From Leyella stercorea (lineage in GTDB: Bacteria; Bacteroidota; Bacteroidia; Bacteroidales; Bacteroidaceae), in contig NZ_JADYUF010000040.1 of the NCBI RefSeq assembly GCF_021531655.1, positions 1 through 32,591 on the forward strand: 32,591 bases of DNA, read 5' to 3'. Positions 7,823 through 15,425 of this stretch are shown here, piece by piece. The number at the start of each line of letters is the position of its first letter. The first letter of the stretch is position 1. Both the position numbers and the translations under genes were made by a program. The notes below the pieces were generated by a model. It did no database searches, was not told where the DNA came from, and saw nothing but the letters and a program-made list of their open reading frames with translations.

Positions 7823-8401
7823 ATGGCTAAACACGTAACATACAGATTGAGACTGCTCATAGTAGCTCTGCTCGTGGCTGTATCAGCTAACGCCCAGCAA
7901 CTGGGACTAAAGACCAATTTGCTCTATTGGGCCACTACTACCCCAAACATCGGACTTGAACTTCAGACCGGTCGTAAGCATACCATCCAGGCCTTCTACG
8001 GCATCAACCCCTGGAAGTTTAAAGACAATAAGAGCATACGCCATTGGGTCATCCAGCCGGAATACCGCTACTGGTTCTGCCAGACGTTCAACGGCTGGTT
8101 TCTCGGCGTGCATGCTATGGGCGGACAATTCAATGCCGGAGGCATCAAGATGCCGTTCGGATTGCTCAAAGAGTTTAAGAATCACAGATACGAAGGATGG
8201 TTTGCAGGTGGCGGACTCACAGCCGGCTATCAGTGGCCACTGTCCAAACACTGGAACCTGGAGACTTCGCTCGGTGTAGGCTACGACTACATCCACTACA
8301 AGAAGTTTGAATGCAAGACGTGTGGCAACAAGAAAGGCGAGGCACACAAGAACTATGTGGGCCCAACTAAGGCTGCCATCGAACTAATCTACATATTCTA
8401 A
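7823..8401 (+). CDS. DUF3575 pilus-cluster outer membrane protein
   Basis: A 192-residue exported protein with a signal peptide at 1-24 (cut after SANA). The rest is rich in alternating aromatic and polar residues and ends in an aromatic residue (ELIYIF), as in small outer-membrane beta-barrels. The opening QLGLKTNLLYWATTTPNIGLE and the repeated GxxxGYxW/GYDY patterns are those of the DUF3575 family, which regularly opens Bacteroidales FimA/Mfa1-type operons. Its molecular role is not established; a part in pilus assembly or outer-membrane anchoring is inferred from context. A CxxC pair (KTCGN) is present near residue 172. The next gene follows after 42 bases. Confidence 0.8.
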   Translation: MAKHVTYRLRLLIVALLVAVSANAQQLGLKTNLLYWATTTPNIGLELQTGRKHTIQAFYGINPWKFKDNKSIRHWVIQPEYRYWFCQTFNGWFLGVHAMGGQFNAGGIKMPFGLLKEFKNHRYEGWFAGGGLTAGYQWPLSKHWNLETSLGVGYDYIHYKKFECKTCGNKKGEAHKNYVGPTKAAIELIYIF

Positions 8402-8443
8402 ACCGGATACAGACTCTATTAACTAACACAAAGACTTCAATAT

Positions 8444-9847
8444 ATGAAACACTACATTATATTATTAGCAGCTCTCGTCTTAAGTGCCGCCAATGCGACG
8501 GCACAGACGAAGCGGTCGGCAAGAATCCTCAACCGACAGGTGGCGGTGGAGAATATCAAGGCTACAAGGGCTGACAACCAGTTCTTCGTAGGTATGGACT
8601 TCTGCCTCGACGAGCTGAATATGCCTGCCAACCGACGCGTGGTTCTGACGCCGACTATCGAGTCGGGCGACAACAGCGTGGCTCTGCAGCCCATCGTCAT
8701 CAACGGAACCAGGCAGAAGGTGATGTACGAACGCCGCGACAACCGTAAATATCCCGACGCAATGGCGGTGACTCGCAAGAACGGCAAGGCTCAAAGCTTC
8801 TCATATCAGGCACAGACCGAATACGCCGACTGGATGCGCAATGCCGACATTGTAATGAAAGAGGACCTCTGCGGATGCGGAAAGGTGGACGAGCAGGAGA
8901 GCGAACAGATCAAGAAGATGCGCCAGCCGAAGGTGGCTTACATCGCTCCGGTGGCTGTAGAGCAGAAAACGTACTCTATGTCGGGCCGTGCTTACGTCGA
9001 TTTCCCCGTCGATCGCACCGAACTTCATCCCAATTACCGCAACAACCCACGCGAACTTGCCAAGATTGTCGACACTATCAACATCATAAAGAAGGATGCC
9101 AACATGACAATCACAAGCATCGAGATCCACGGCTACGCCTCGCCCGAAGCTCCATACAAGCACAACGAGTATCTCGCTGCCAACCGTGCGGCTACGCTGA
9201 AGAACTACGTCAGACAGCTCGTCAAACTCGACGACCGTCTGTTCACAGTAAAGTCGACTGCCGAGGATTGGCAAGGACTATGCAAATACATCCGCGAGAG
9301 CAATCTCAACAACCGCAACGCCATTCTGAAAATTGCCGAGGACAACGCAACGGAACCCGACCGACGCGAGTGGCTCATCAAGTCGCAATACCCAGAGGAG
9401 TACCGTACAATGCTCGCTACATGGTATCCGGCTCTGCGCCATTCCGATTATGTCATCACGTGCAACGTGCGCCCGTTCTCTGTTGAAGAGGCTAAGCAGT
9501 TCATCAAGACCAAGCCTCAGCTGCTGTCGCAGAACGAGATGTACATGGTGGCACAGACTTACGAGCCGGGATCTAAGGAGTTTAACGAGGTGTTCGCCAT
9601 CGCTGCCCTCATGTATCCCGACGATCCTACAGCCAATCTCAATGCCGCCTGCGCCGACATCAATGCCGACAAATGGGCTGATGCGTTGCGCAAGCTCGAC
9701 AAGGCAGGCGATTCTGCAGAGGCAGACAATGCAAGAGGCGTATGCTACTGGCAGATAGGCAACGAGACTAAGGCTATAGAAAGCTTCAAGAAGGCTGCCG
9801 ACAAGGGTTGCGACACAGCCCGAAGGAATCTCGAAGACATCCAATAG
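8444..9847 (+). CDS. DUF3868/OmpA-like/TPR protein of pilus cluster
   Basis: A 467-residue exported protein with a signal peptide at 1-20. The N-terminal section (about 25-120) resembles DUF3868. A central OmpA-like domain (about 160-300) contains IEIHGYASPEA and NEYLAANRAATLKNYV, which fit the OmpA consensus for binding peptidoglycan. The C-terminus (about 395-467) holds TPR-like helices, including DNARGVCYWQIGNETKAIES. Proteins of this architecture accompany DUF3575 proteins in Bacteroidales pilus operons and probably tie the apparatus to the cell wall. Family assignment is good; the structural role is inferred. A 148-base A-rich gap follows before the major pilin, containing the nonamer CAGACTTAA at 9934-9942. 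Confidence 0.83.
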   Translation: MKHYIILLAALVLSAANATAQTKRSARILNRQVAVENIKATRADNQFFVGMDFCLDELNMPANRRVVLTPTIESGDNSVALQPIVINGTRQKVMYERRDNRKYPDAMAVTRKNGKAQSFSYQAQTEYADWMRNADIVMKEDLCGCGKVDEQESEQIKKMRQPKVAYIAPVAVEQKTYSMSGRAYVDFPVDRTELHPNYRNNPRELAKIVDTINIIKKDANMTITSIEIHGYASPEAPYKHNEYLAANRAATLKNYVRQLVKLDDRLFTVKSTAEDWQGLCKYIRESNLNNRNAILKIAEDNATEPDRREWLIKSQYPEEYRTMLATWYPALRHSDYVITCNVRPFSVEEAKQFIKTKPQLLSQNEMYMVAQTYEPGSKEFNEVFAIAALMYPDDPTANLNAACADINADKWADALRKLDKAGDSAEADNARGVCYWQIGNETKAIESFKKAADKGCDTARRNLEDIQ

Positions 9848-9995
9848 ACACAATACACATACACCGACACAATGCTAAACTGGACTTGACTGGCAAACCA
9901 GAACAGACAGACTAAACTCAGACTGAACGCAATCAGACTTAAAAAAAGACTTTTATTCAAACACAAAAATTAATAACCACTTAAACTTTATAGTT

Positions 9996-11510
9996 ATGAG
10001 AAAGTTTAATCTATTCCCTCTCGCACTGGCTGCAATAGCATTTAGTGCTTGTACATCCGAAGAGGTTGCCGAGAACAACCCTTCCACTGGTGAAGGAACA
10101 ACAAGATATGTAGCTGTCAACATCAATAGCGTTGGAACCAGCGGTTCGCGTGCTGACGGCGACTATGCTAACGGTTCGGCCAACGAGAACAAGATCAATG
10201 CCGTACGCTTCTACTTCTTTACAGAGAATGGCGAGGCCTACAATATGGGCACAACCAACTATGTGGAGAAGGAAAATCCTACTGGCGAAGGCAAACTTAC
10301 ACCTAACGTAGAGAAGATTACAGACGCTATGCTCGTGATTGAGGGCGAAACCAAGACAGCTCCTCACTCTATGATAGCTGTTGTAAACCCCGCAACGATT
10401 GAAGAAGGCGTTCTTAGAGCCAAGATGACAAAGGCACAAGTCGAGGCAGCCGTAGCCGAACAGAACTTCAATGCACAAGGTGCTGACGCTAAGGATTTCG
10501 TAATGTCAAGCTCGGTGTATTCTGACGGAACAAACAAGGTATGGGTTGCCGACATCACAGGACACGTTGCTACAGACCAGAATACTGCAATGCAGAATCC
10601 GGTAGACATCTACGTAGAGCGCGTTGCTGCCAAGCTCACTTCTACAGCAACTGGTGCTGGCCAAAGCGACAAGTTCCTTGTAGGCGAAACTACCAACGGC
10701 AAGAACGTATATGCAGTCATCAAGGGTTGGGGACTCGCTAAGGAGACAACCGACGCCAACCTCATCAAGAAGATTGACGCTACATGGACTGACAATGATC
10801 TGGGCATCACGATGTGGAATCATCCTGCATATTTCCGGTGCTACTGGGAGACATCAAGAAGCGAAATGAGTCAGGGCAAGTCGTACAACGCCTACACTTC
10901 TCAGATTGGCGATGTTTACTACACCAATCCTAACACCTCTGACAATAACAAGCCGCAATACGTTGCTACCGTAGAGTTGCAGTATGAAGACGGTACAAAA
11001 GCCGAAATCTGCAAGTACAAGGGCGTTGAGTATCTCTCGGAAGAGGCTGTGAAGAAGGCCATCTTGGCTGAGAACAAGGACTATAAGAAGCGTACCACAA
11101 GTGCGAATGGTACCGAAATCACAGGTCTTACAGTCGATGACATCCACTTCGTAGTGACAGGTTATCAGGTTAAGGCACAGCTCAAGGAGGGCGTTACAGT
11201 ATATAAGGGTGAAGTAAATGCTACAGCTGAGTGCAACACGAATATGGGCAAGTCGCTTGCCGAAATCCGTAAAGAGGGTAGAGCTTACTACTACACCGAC
11301 GTAGCACACCTCGGCACAGCTAAGGGTATTGTACGTAACCACTACTATCAGATTGACGTCAACTCTATCAAGGGCTTCGGTACTCCGGTATACGATCCCG
11401 ATAGCAAGTTCGTTCCTGTAGTTCCAGAAGATACACAGACTTATCTCGCAGCTCGTATCAACGTTCTCTCTTGGAGAATCGTTAAGCAGACTGTCGAGCT
11501 TGGCAAATAA
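9996..11510 (+). CDS. mfa1: Mfa1-like major fimbrillin (type V pilus)
   Basis: A 504-residue lipoprotein and probable main pilus subunit. The signal peptide ends in the lipobox AFSAC with C19 as the lipid site. A first beta strand, VAVNINSV, is followed by SGSRAD, giving a likely arginine-specific cleavage site after R52. In the FimA/Mfa1 family this cut removes the first strand and opens the groove for the next subunit. The C-terminus, LAARINVLSWRIVKQTVELG, matches the terminal strand pattern with W and K that ends these pilins. Length is close to P. gingivalis Mfa1 (about 560). Protein is predicted to travel as a lipoprotein to the outer membrane and polymerise there. A strong hairpin without a T-run follows the gene, fitting higher mRNA stability for the major subunit. 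Confidence 0.85.
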   Translation: MRKFNLFPLALAAIAFSACTSEEVAENNPSTGEGTTRYVAVNINSVGTSGSRADGDYANGSANENKINAVRFYFFTENGEAYNMGTTNYVEKENPTGEGKLTPNVEKITDAMLVIEGETKTAPHSMIAVVNPATIEEGVLRAKMTKAQVEAAVAEQNFNAQGADAKDFVMSSSVYSDGTNKVWVADITGHVATDQNTAMQNPVDIYVERVAAKLTSTATGAGQSDKFLVGETTNGKNVYAVIKGWGLAKETTDANLIKKIDATWTDNDLGITMWNHPAYFRCYWETSRSEMSQGKSYNAYTSQIGDVYYTNPNTSDNNKPQYVATVELQYEDGTKAEICKYKGVEYLSEEAVKKAILAENKDYKKRTTSANGTEITGLTVDDIHFVVTGYQVKAQLKEGVTVYKGEVNATAECNTNMGKSLAEIRKEGRAYYYTDVAHLGTAKGIVRNHYYQIDVNSIKGFGTPVYDPDSKFVPVVPEDTQTYLAARINVLSWRIVKQTVELGK

Positions 11511-11584
11511 TCAGCTAAGCCGAACGATACAAAACTCTATTAATAGAGAAGAGAAATACTACGTACTAAAGACGTAAACCAATC

Positions 11585-11620
11585 GTAGGTGGGTATGACT
11601 CTACCGCCATACCCACCTAC
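11585..11620 (+). terminator. Hairpin after major pilin (attenuator or 3' stabiliser)
   Basis: A perfect 13-bp stem pairs GTAGGTGGGTATG at 11585-11597 with CATACCCACCTAC at 11608-11620 across a 10-base loop. No T-run follows, so it is more likely to protect the major-pilin mRNA or slow polymerase than to stop it fully. Its left arm shares the 12-mer TAGGTGGGTATG with the hairpin at 15355-15390. Confidence 0.65.
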
Positions 11621-11755
11621 CCTACCCCACACAAACGCCCGGCGACTCCGCCACCGGAACAACAAGGATGGAGGTATCGCGCCGCCAGATACCAAGAGGA
11701 TGACGGCAATATGAGGCCACACAAGCGGCTCTCATCAACCGACGCAGACTATACT

Positions 11756-11798
11756 CATTATTAATATATACTCTCACATTATTAATATATTACTCTCA
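11756..11798. repeat. Tandem 21/22-bp repeat
   Basis: Two adjacent copies of CATTATTAATATATACTCTCA (the second has one extra T) lie at 11756-11776 and 11777-11798, just upstream of the anchor-subunit gene. Their role is unknown. Confidence 0.75.
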
Positions 11799-11827
11799 CA
11801 TACTTCACGAAACAAAAACTAAACGAT

Positions 11828-12889
11828 ATGAAACACAACAAGCGCCAAATAATTAGTGGCCTCAAGGCCCTCGCAGCTGTGATGGCTATGATGTTCACCG
11901 TGACCTCGTGTGGAATGATGGAGGACGATCAGTCGAACTGCCCGAAGGAGTTGCGCGTCAACTTCAAGTACGACATGAACATGAAGTTTGCCGACGCCTT
12001 CCCCAACGAGGTGAAGACTGTCACGCTCTATGCCTTCGACAAGGACGGAAAACTCGCCCTGCAGAAGAAGGAGAGCGTGAAGGACATTGAAAATCGTGGC
12101 GGATATATGTCGGTCAACGAGCTTAAGCCCGGACACTACACACTCAAGGTGTGGGCGGAAGGTGAAGAACGATATGCCGATTCTTACATCTACGGCGAGC
12201 CCAACAGCCAGGACATCAGTTCGCTCACATGTCGTATCAACCGCTCTGAATGCATTGTCGACCACGACCTCACCTCGCTCTATCACGGACTCTTGAAGGA
12301 TGCCGACCTCAATCTTGAAGGTTTCGGAGTGAAGACGGCCACTGTCGACCTGATGAAGAACACCAACGTGGTGCGCGTAGTGCTGCAGAACACGTCGGGT
12401 GAAACTCTCAACGCTGCCGACTTCGACTTCTTCATCGACGACGGCAATGCATTCCTTGCCTACAACAACGAGCCGATCACACGCTCAACGGCACTGCCGG
12501 AGAACGACGTTACGTATGTGGCATGGTCGAAGTACGACGGCATCATCAACGGCACACGATCGGAACTGATACCCGACATCGACGGAAGCATGACGCCGAC
12601 ATCGGCTGTCGTGGCTGAGTTGACAGTCAACCGACTCTTCGAAAACATGAATCCGCAACTCAGCATCTACAGCAAGGAGACCCAGGAGAAGATTCTTCAG
12701 ATTCCGCTCATCGACTATGTTCTACTCGTGAAGGGCAACTACAACAAGGCAATGTCCAATCAGGAGTATCTGGATCGACAAGACGAGTACAACTTTGTAT
12801 TCTTCATTGACGACAACCACAGCTGGCTCTCCGCTCAAATCTACATCAATTCGTGGAGAGTGGTGCTCAACAACACAGACTTCAAATAA
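11828..12889 (+). CDS. mfa2: FimB/Mfa2-family pilus anchor lipoprotein
   Basis: A 353-residue lipoprotein with a lipobox TVTSC (C28). The mature start, CPKELRVNFKYDMN, then VKTVTLYAFDKDGKL, the GxYTLKVWA segment and the later SLYHGLL segment fit the FimB/Mfa2 family, whose members stay in the outer membrane, anchor the pilus and limit its length. Unlike its three lipoprotein neighbours, it has no arginine-alanine site near the mature N-terminus, consistent with an anchor that is not processed. The C-terminus, INSWRVVLNNTDFK, keeps the tryptophan pattern of the superfamily. The next gene follows after 18 bases. Confidence 0.82.
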   Translation: MKHNKRQIISGLKALAAVMAMMFTVTSCGMMEDDQSNCPKELRVNFKYDMNMKFADAFPNEVKTVTLYAFDKDGKLALQKKESVKDIENRGGYMSVNELKPGHYTLKVWAEGEERYADSYIYGEPNSQDISSLTCRINRSECIVDHDLTSLYHGLLKDADLNLEGFGVKTATVDLMKNTNVVRVVLQNTSGETLNAADFDFFIDDGNAFLAYNNEPITRSTALPENDVTYVAWSKYDGIINGTRSELIPDIDGSMTPTSAVVAELTVNRLFENMNPQLSIYSKETQEKILQIPLIDYVLLVKGNYNKAMSNQEYLDRQDEYNFVFFIDDNHSWLSAQIYINSWRVVLNNTDFK

Positions 12890-12907
12890 CCCTTAAAGAA
12901 ACTGACT

Positions 12908-13972
12908 ATGCTTAGAATAAACCGCTATAAATCAACGCTGACAGTTTCGCTCATGTTCTGTCTGCTGTCCACTATGTCGTGCGGCTTCGACGACGGCTAC
13001 GACAATGAGGACCAAAACGACGACGCGGTGAGGGTGGCTTTCCGTATGTCGTACGCCAACGGCAATACAAGAGCAGCCAACGAGGGATGGGACGACTACG
13101 ACCCGAAGGACGACGGAACTGCATACGAGAATGCCATCAATACCGAACAGTTGCAGATTAAGGTGTGCGACGAGAACGGAACAATCATCGGCGACGTTGA
13201 CAACGTCATTGCAATAAACAACGGTACCGACACCAATCCTGACTATTCCATCACTGGAACGTGGGAAAACGCCGCCGACAAGCTATCCAAAGCCAAGAAG
13301 ATTATGGTGTTTGCCAACTGCGGAACGAGCATTGTTACGCCTGGCAACATCCAGAATCTCGCCTTCACAAGGGCATCCACAACGCAATACATACCAATGT
13401 GGGGCGTCACAACGCTAACCAACGAGCTGGTGGTGGGCAAGAGCAACAACCTCGGAACTATTTATCTGCTGCGCTCGCTTGCCAAAGTGAAGGTGAAACT
13501 TGCCGACGGCATGAAGTCACGCAAGTACTCGCTGGGCGCAATGCAGCTCAACAACTACAACACTTCGGGCTATACGCTGCCGCTGACATACAACACCGTT
13601 GCCAGCACAGCAGCCATTCAGTTCGGCAACTCGCTTCATGCCAACAGCTCATGGGCTCAGTCAATAGTAATGACAGGCGATGGCGACGAGAGCATAATGC
13701 TCTACATACCCGAATACGACAACATCAATGCCGCTGCCGACCGTAAGGCTACCATAAGCTTACAGCTCATGCGCGACGGCGAAGAGGAAGGCAACTATAC
13801 GCTGCACTTCTGCAACTACACTCCCGAAGGAGCTCCCGACGCAGCCTCAACCTACAACATACAGCGCAATCACTACTACGAATACACCGTAGGACTTACT
13901 GACGACCAGGTGAAGATAGTGCTGAACGTGAAGGAATGGAATCTACGTCAACACGACGAGATTATTATGTAA
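12908..13972 (+). CDS. Pilus accessory/tip subunit lipoprotein
   Basis: A 354-residue lipoprotein with lipobox STMSC (C25). The mature region begins with an acidic stretch, then the strand VRVAFRMSYANGNTRAAN containing a probable maturation site after R55, as in the major pilin. It ends with NHYYEYTVGL and IVLNVKEWNLRQHD, a terminal strand like those of Mfa1-type pilins. These features suggest a polymerising minor subunit, analogous in position to Mfa3/Mfa4, though no specific orthology is claimed. It is tightly spaced with its neighbours (18 and 36 bases). Confidence 0.7.
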   Translation: MLRINRYKSTLTVSLMFCLLSTMSCGFDDGYDNEDQNDDAVRVAFRMSYANGNTRAANEGWDDYDPKDDGTAYENAINTEQLQIKVCDENGTIIGDVDNVIAINNGTDTNPDYSITGTWENAADKLSKAKKIMVFANCGTSIVTPGNIQNLAFTRASTTQYIPMWGVTTLTNELVVGKSNNLGTIYLLRSLAKVKVKLADGMKSRKYSLGAMQLNNYNTSGYTLPLTYNTVASTAAIQFGNSLHANSSWAQSIVMTGDGDESIMLYIPEYDNINAAADRKATISLQLMRDGEEEGNYTLHFCNYTPEGAPDAASTYNIQRNHYYEYTVGLTDDQVKIVLNVKEWNLRQHDEIIM

Positions 13973-14008
13973 AACGACAGACTTAACAAATACAAAAACC
14001 ACAAAGCG

Positions 14009-15349
14009 ATGACTCACGCCAAGAACATATTCACATACATGCTCGCGCTGTTCTCGACGCTTGCCCTTACTGGCTGTTTCGAGGATAGTAACGACGAGTG
14101 CCAAGGCCAGGCGGAGAGCAGCAAGACGCAGGTGGAGCTAAGGCTCGCCGCTTCTGCCAGTTCGCCAACTCGCGCCAGTGGCAACATCAACGGCGTTACA
14201 AGAGCGACATGGGTAGACACTAACGCTGCCCCTGAAGGAGAGATGATGCACAATTGTTTCGTTGTCATCGTCCAGAACGGCAAGATACAGAACATTATCG
14301 AGCGCGACTTCTCTGCCAATGGCGAGCAGGAAGCTACCACAATAAAGACGGTAGTGGCTAAGGGTGCCGCTACCTTCTACTCGTTTGCCAACATCAGCCG
14401 TGCCGATATAGGGCTCGACGGCATCAACTCGTTCCCCGCCGAATTGCCTGCCGGATTCGACAACATGTATTATAAGGTAGAGGGCAACACTTCATCCATT
14501 AGCGGAAACGGCATCCCGATGAGCAACAAGCAGACCGCTACCATCGACGACAACACCCGAACCGTAAGCCTGGAGGTGATACGTATGATGGCAAAGGTGC
14601 AACTACAGTTCACCAACGACACCGGTTACGACCTCAACGTGAAGAGCATCACGCTGACCGACATAACCGAAAACGCTGCCAACAACGTCAGTCTGCTGCC
14701 CAAGATCGAAGCAAACGCTGTCGTGCCCAACATCAATGCCGCCGCAACTTACGCCGATTTCACCCTGACAATGGACGGAACCAACGGCAAGGAGGTGAAG
14801 AATGGAGCACATCTGAACACCACATTCTACGTCAACGAGAGCGTCGCCCATACTCCGAACTACTTCGTTCTGAGCATCGACACAGACAAAGGCACCGTGA
14901 CGAAGCGTATAGCAATGACCAAATGGAACCGAATTGCACGCAACGACTACTTGATTATACCCGTAAAACTGGTAGACTACCGCATCGAGATTGAACCGCA
15001 GGTGTTCACGGGCATCGGTGTCAAACCCGAATTGAATTACAGCAACGACCGCATCACAGCCACATTCAAGTCGTACGGAGAGTTCCATCTGAAGCTGCAT
15101 GTGTACAAGCGCAGCAATAATGAGGAACTTACAGCATGGAGAGTGACGGGCGTTACGACGCTCGAAGCCAATCCTGCCGAAGCCGAAGACGTCTGGATAT
15201 ACGACGACGAACCAACCTACGACACCCGCACCAAGACGATTGAGGGATACATAAGCCCCCGCAAGGGATACGCTATCCACGAAATCAACGTCCAGATAGA
15301 CGGCGTAGGCTACGTCATTCCGTATCGCTTGCAGATAATCAAGGATTAG
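14009..15349 (+). CDS. Pilus accessory subunit lipoprotein
   Basis: A 446-residue lipoprotein with lipobox LALTGC (C23). After the mature N-terminus comes the strand VELRLAASASSPTRASG, with possible arginine cleavage sites at R55 and R65 (VTRATW). A pilin-like beta-rich domain appears to cover about 70-330. An additional C-terminal domain (about 330-446, from FTGIGVKPELNY) is beta-rich and contains no recognised motif. The extra domain suggests a tip-proximal component. The nonamer CAGACTTAA lies just upstream (13978-13986). A terminator-like hairpin follows the gene. The precise role is inferred from context. Confidence 0.68.
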   Translation: MTHAKNIFTYMLALFSTLALTGCFEDSNDECQGQAESSKTQVELRLAASASSPTRASGNINGVTRATWVDTNAAPEGEMMHNCFVVIVQNGKIQNIIERDFSANGEQEATTIKTVVAKGAATFYSFANISRADIGLDGINSFPAELPAGFDNMYYKVEGNTSSISGNGIPMSNKQTATIDDNTRTVSLEVIRMMAKVQLQFTNDTGYDLNVKSITLTDITENAANNVSLLPKIEANAVVPNINAAATYADFTLTMDGTNGKEVKNGAHLNTTFYVNESVAHTPNYFVLSIDTDKGTVTKRIAMTKWNRIARNDYLIIPVKLVDYRIEIEPQVFTGIGVKPELNYSNDRITATFKSYGEFHLKLHVYKRSNNEELTAWRVTGVTTLEANPAEAEDVWIYDDEPTYDTRTKTIEGYISPRKGYAIHEINVQIDGVGYVIPYRLQIIKD

Positions 15350-15354
15350 AATAT

Positions 15355-15390
15355 ATAGGTGGGTATGGCATTCCTGCCATACCCATTTTT
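15355..15390 (+). terminator. Intrinsic terminator before the giant gene
   Basis: An 11-bp stem (TGGGTATGGCA at 15360-15370 with TGCCATACCCA at 15375-15385) with a 4-base loop is followed by TTTTT at 15386-15390. Its left side shares TAGGTGGGTATG with the hairpin at 11585-11620. Only 35 bases separate it from the next ATG, with no clear promoter between, so it probably attenuates rather than fully blocks expression of the giant protein. Confidence 0.75.
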
Positions 15391-15425
15391 CATTTAAACT
15401 ATCACGAACATAACACCTTACGACT

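Larger units (their letters stand above)
11511..11827 (+). other. Intergenic region after major pilin
   Basis: This 317-base gap has no gene. It holds the 13-bp hairpin at 11585-11620, a GC-rich stretch at 11630-11740 with no recognised feature, and a tandem repeat at 11756-11798. A good promoter consensus for the downstream genes was not found, so they are probably transcribed from the upstream start at reduced level. Confidence 0.5.
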
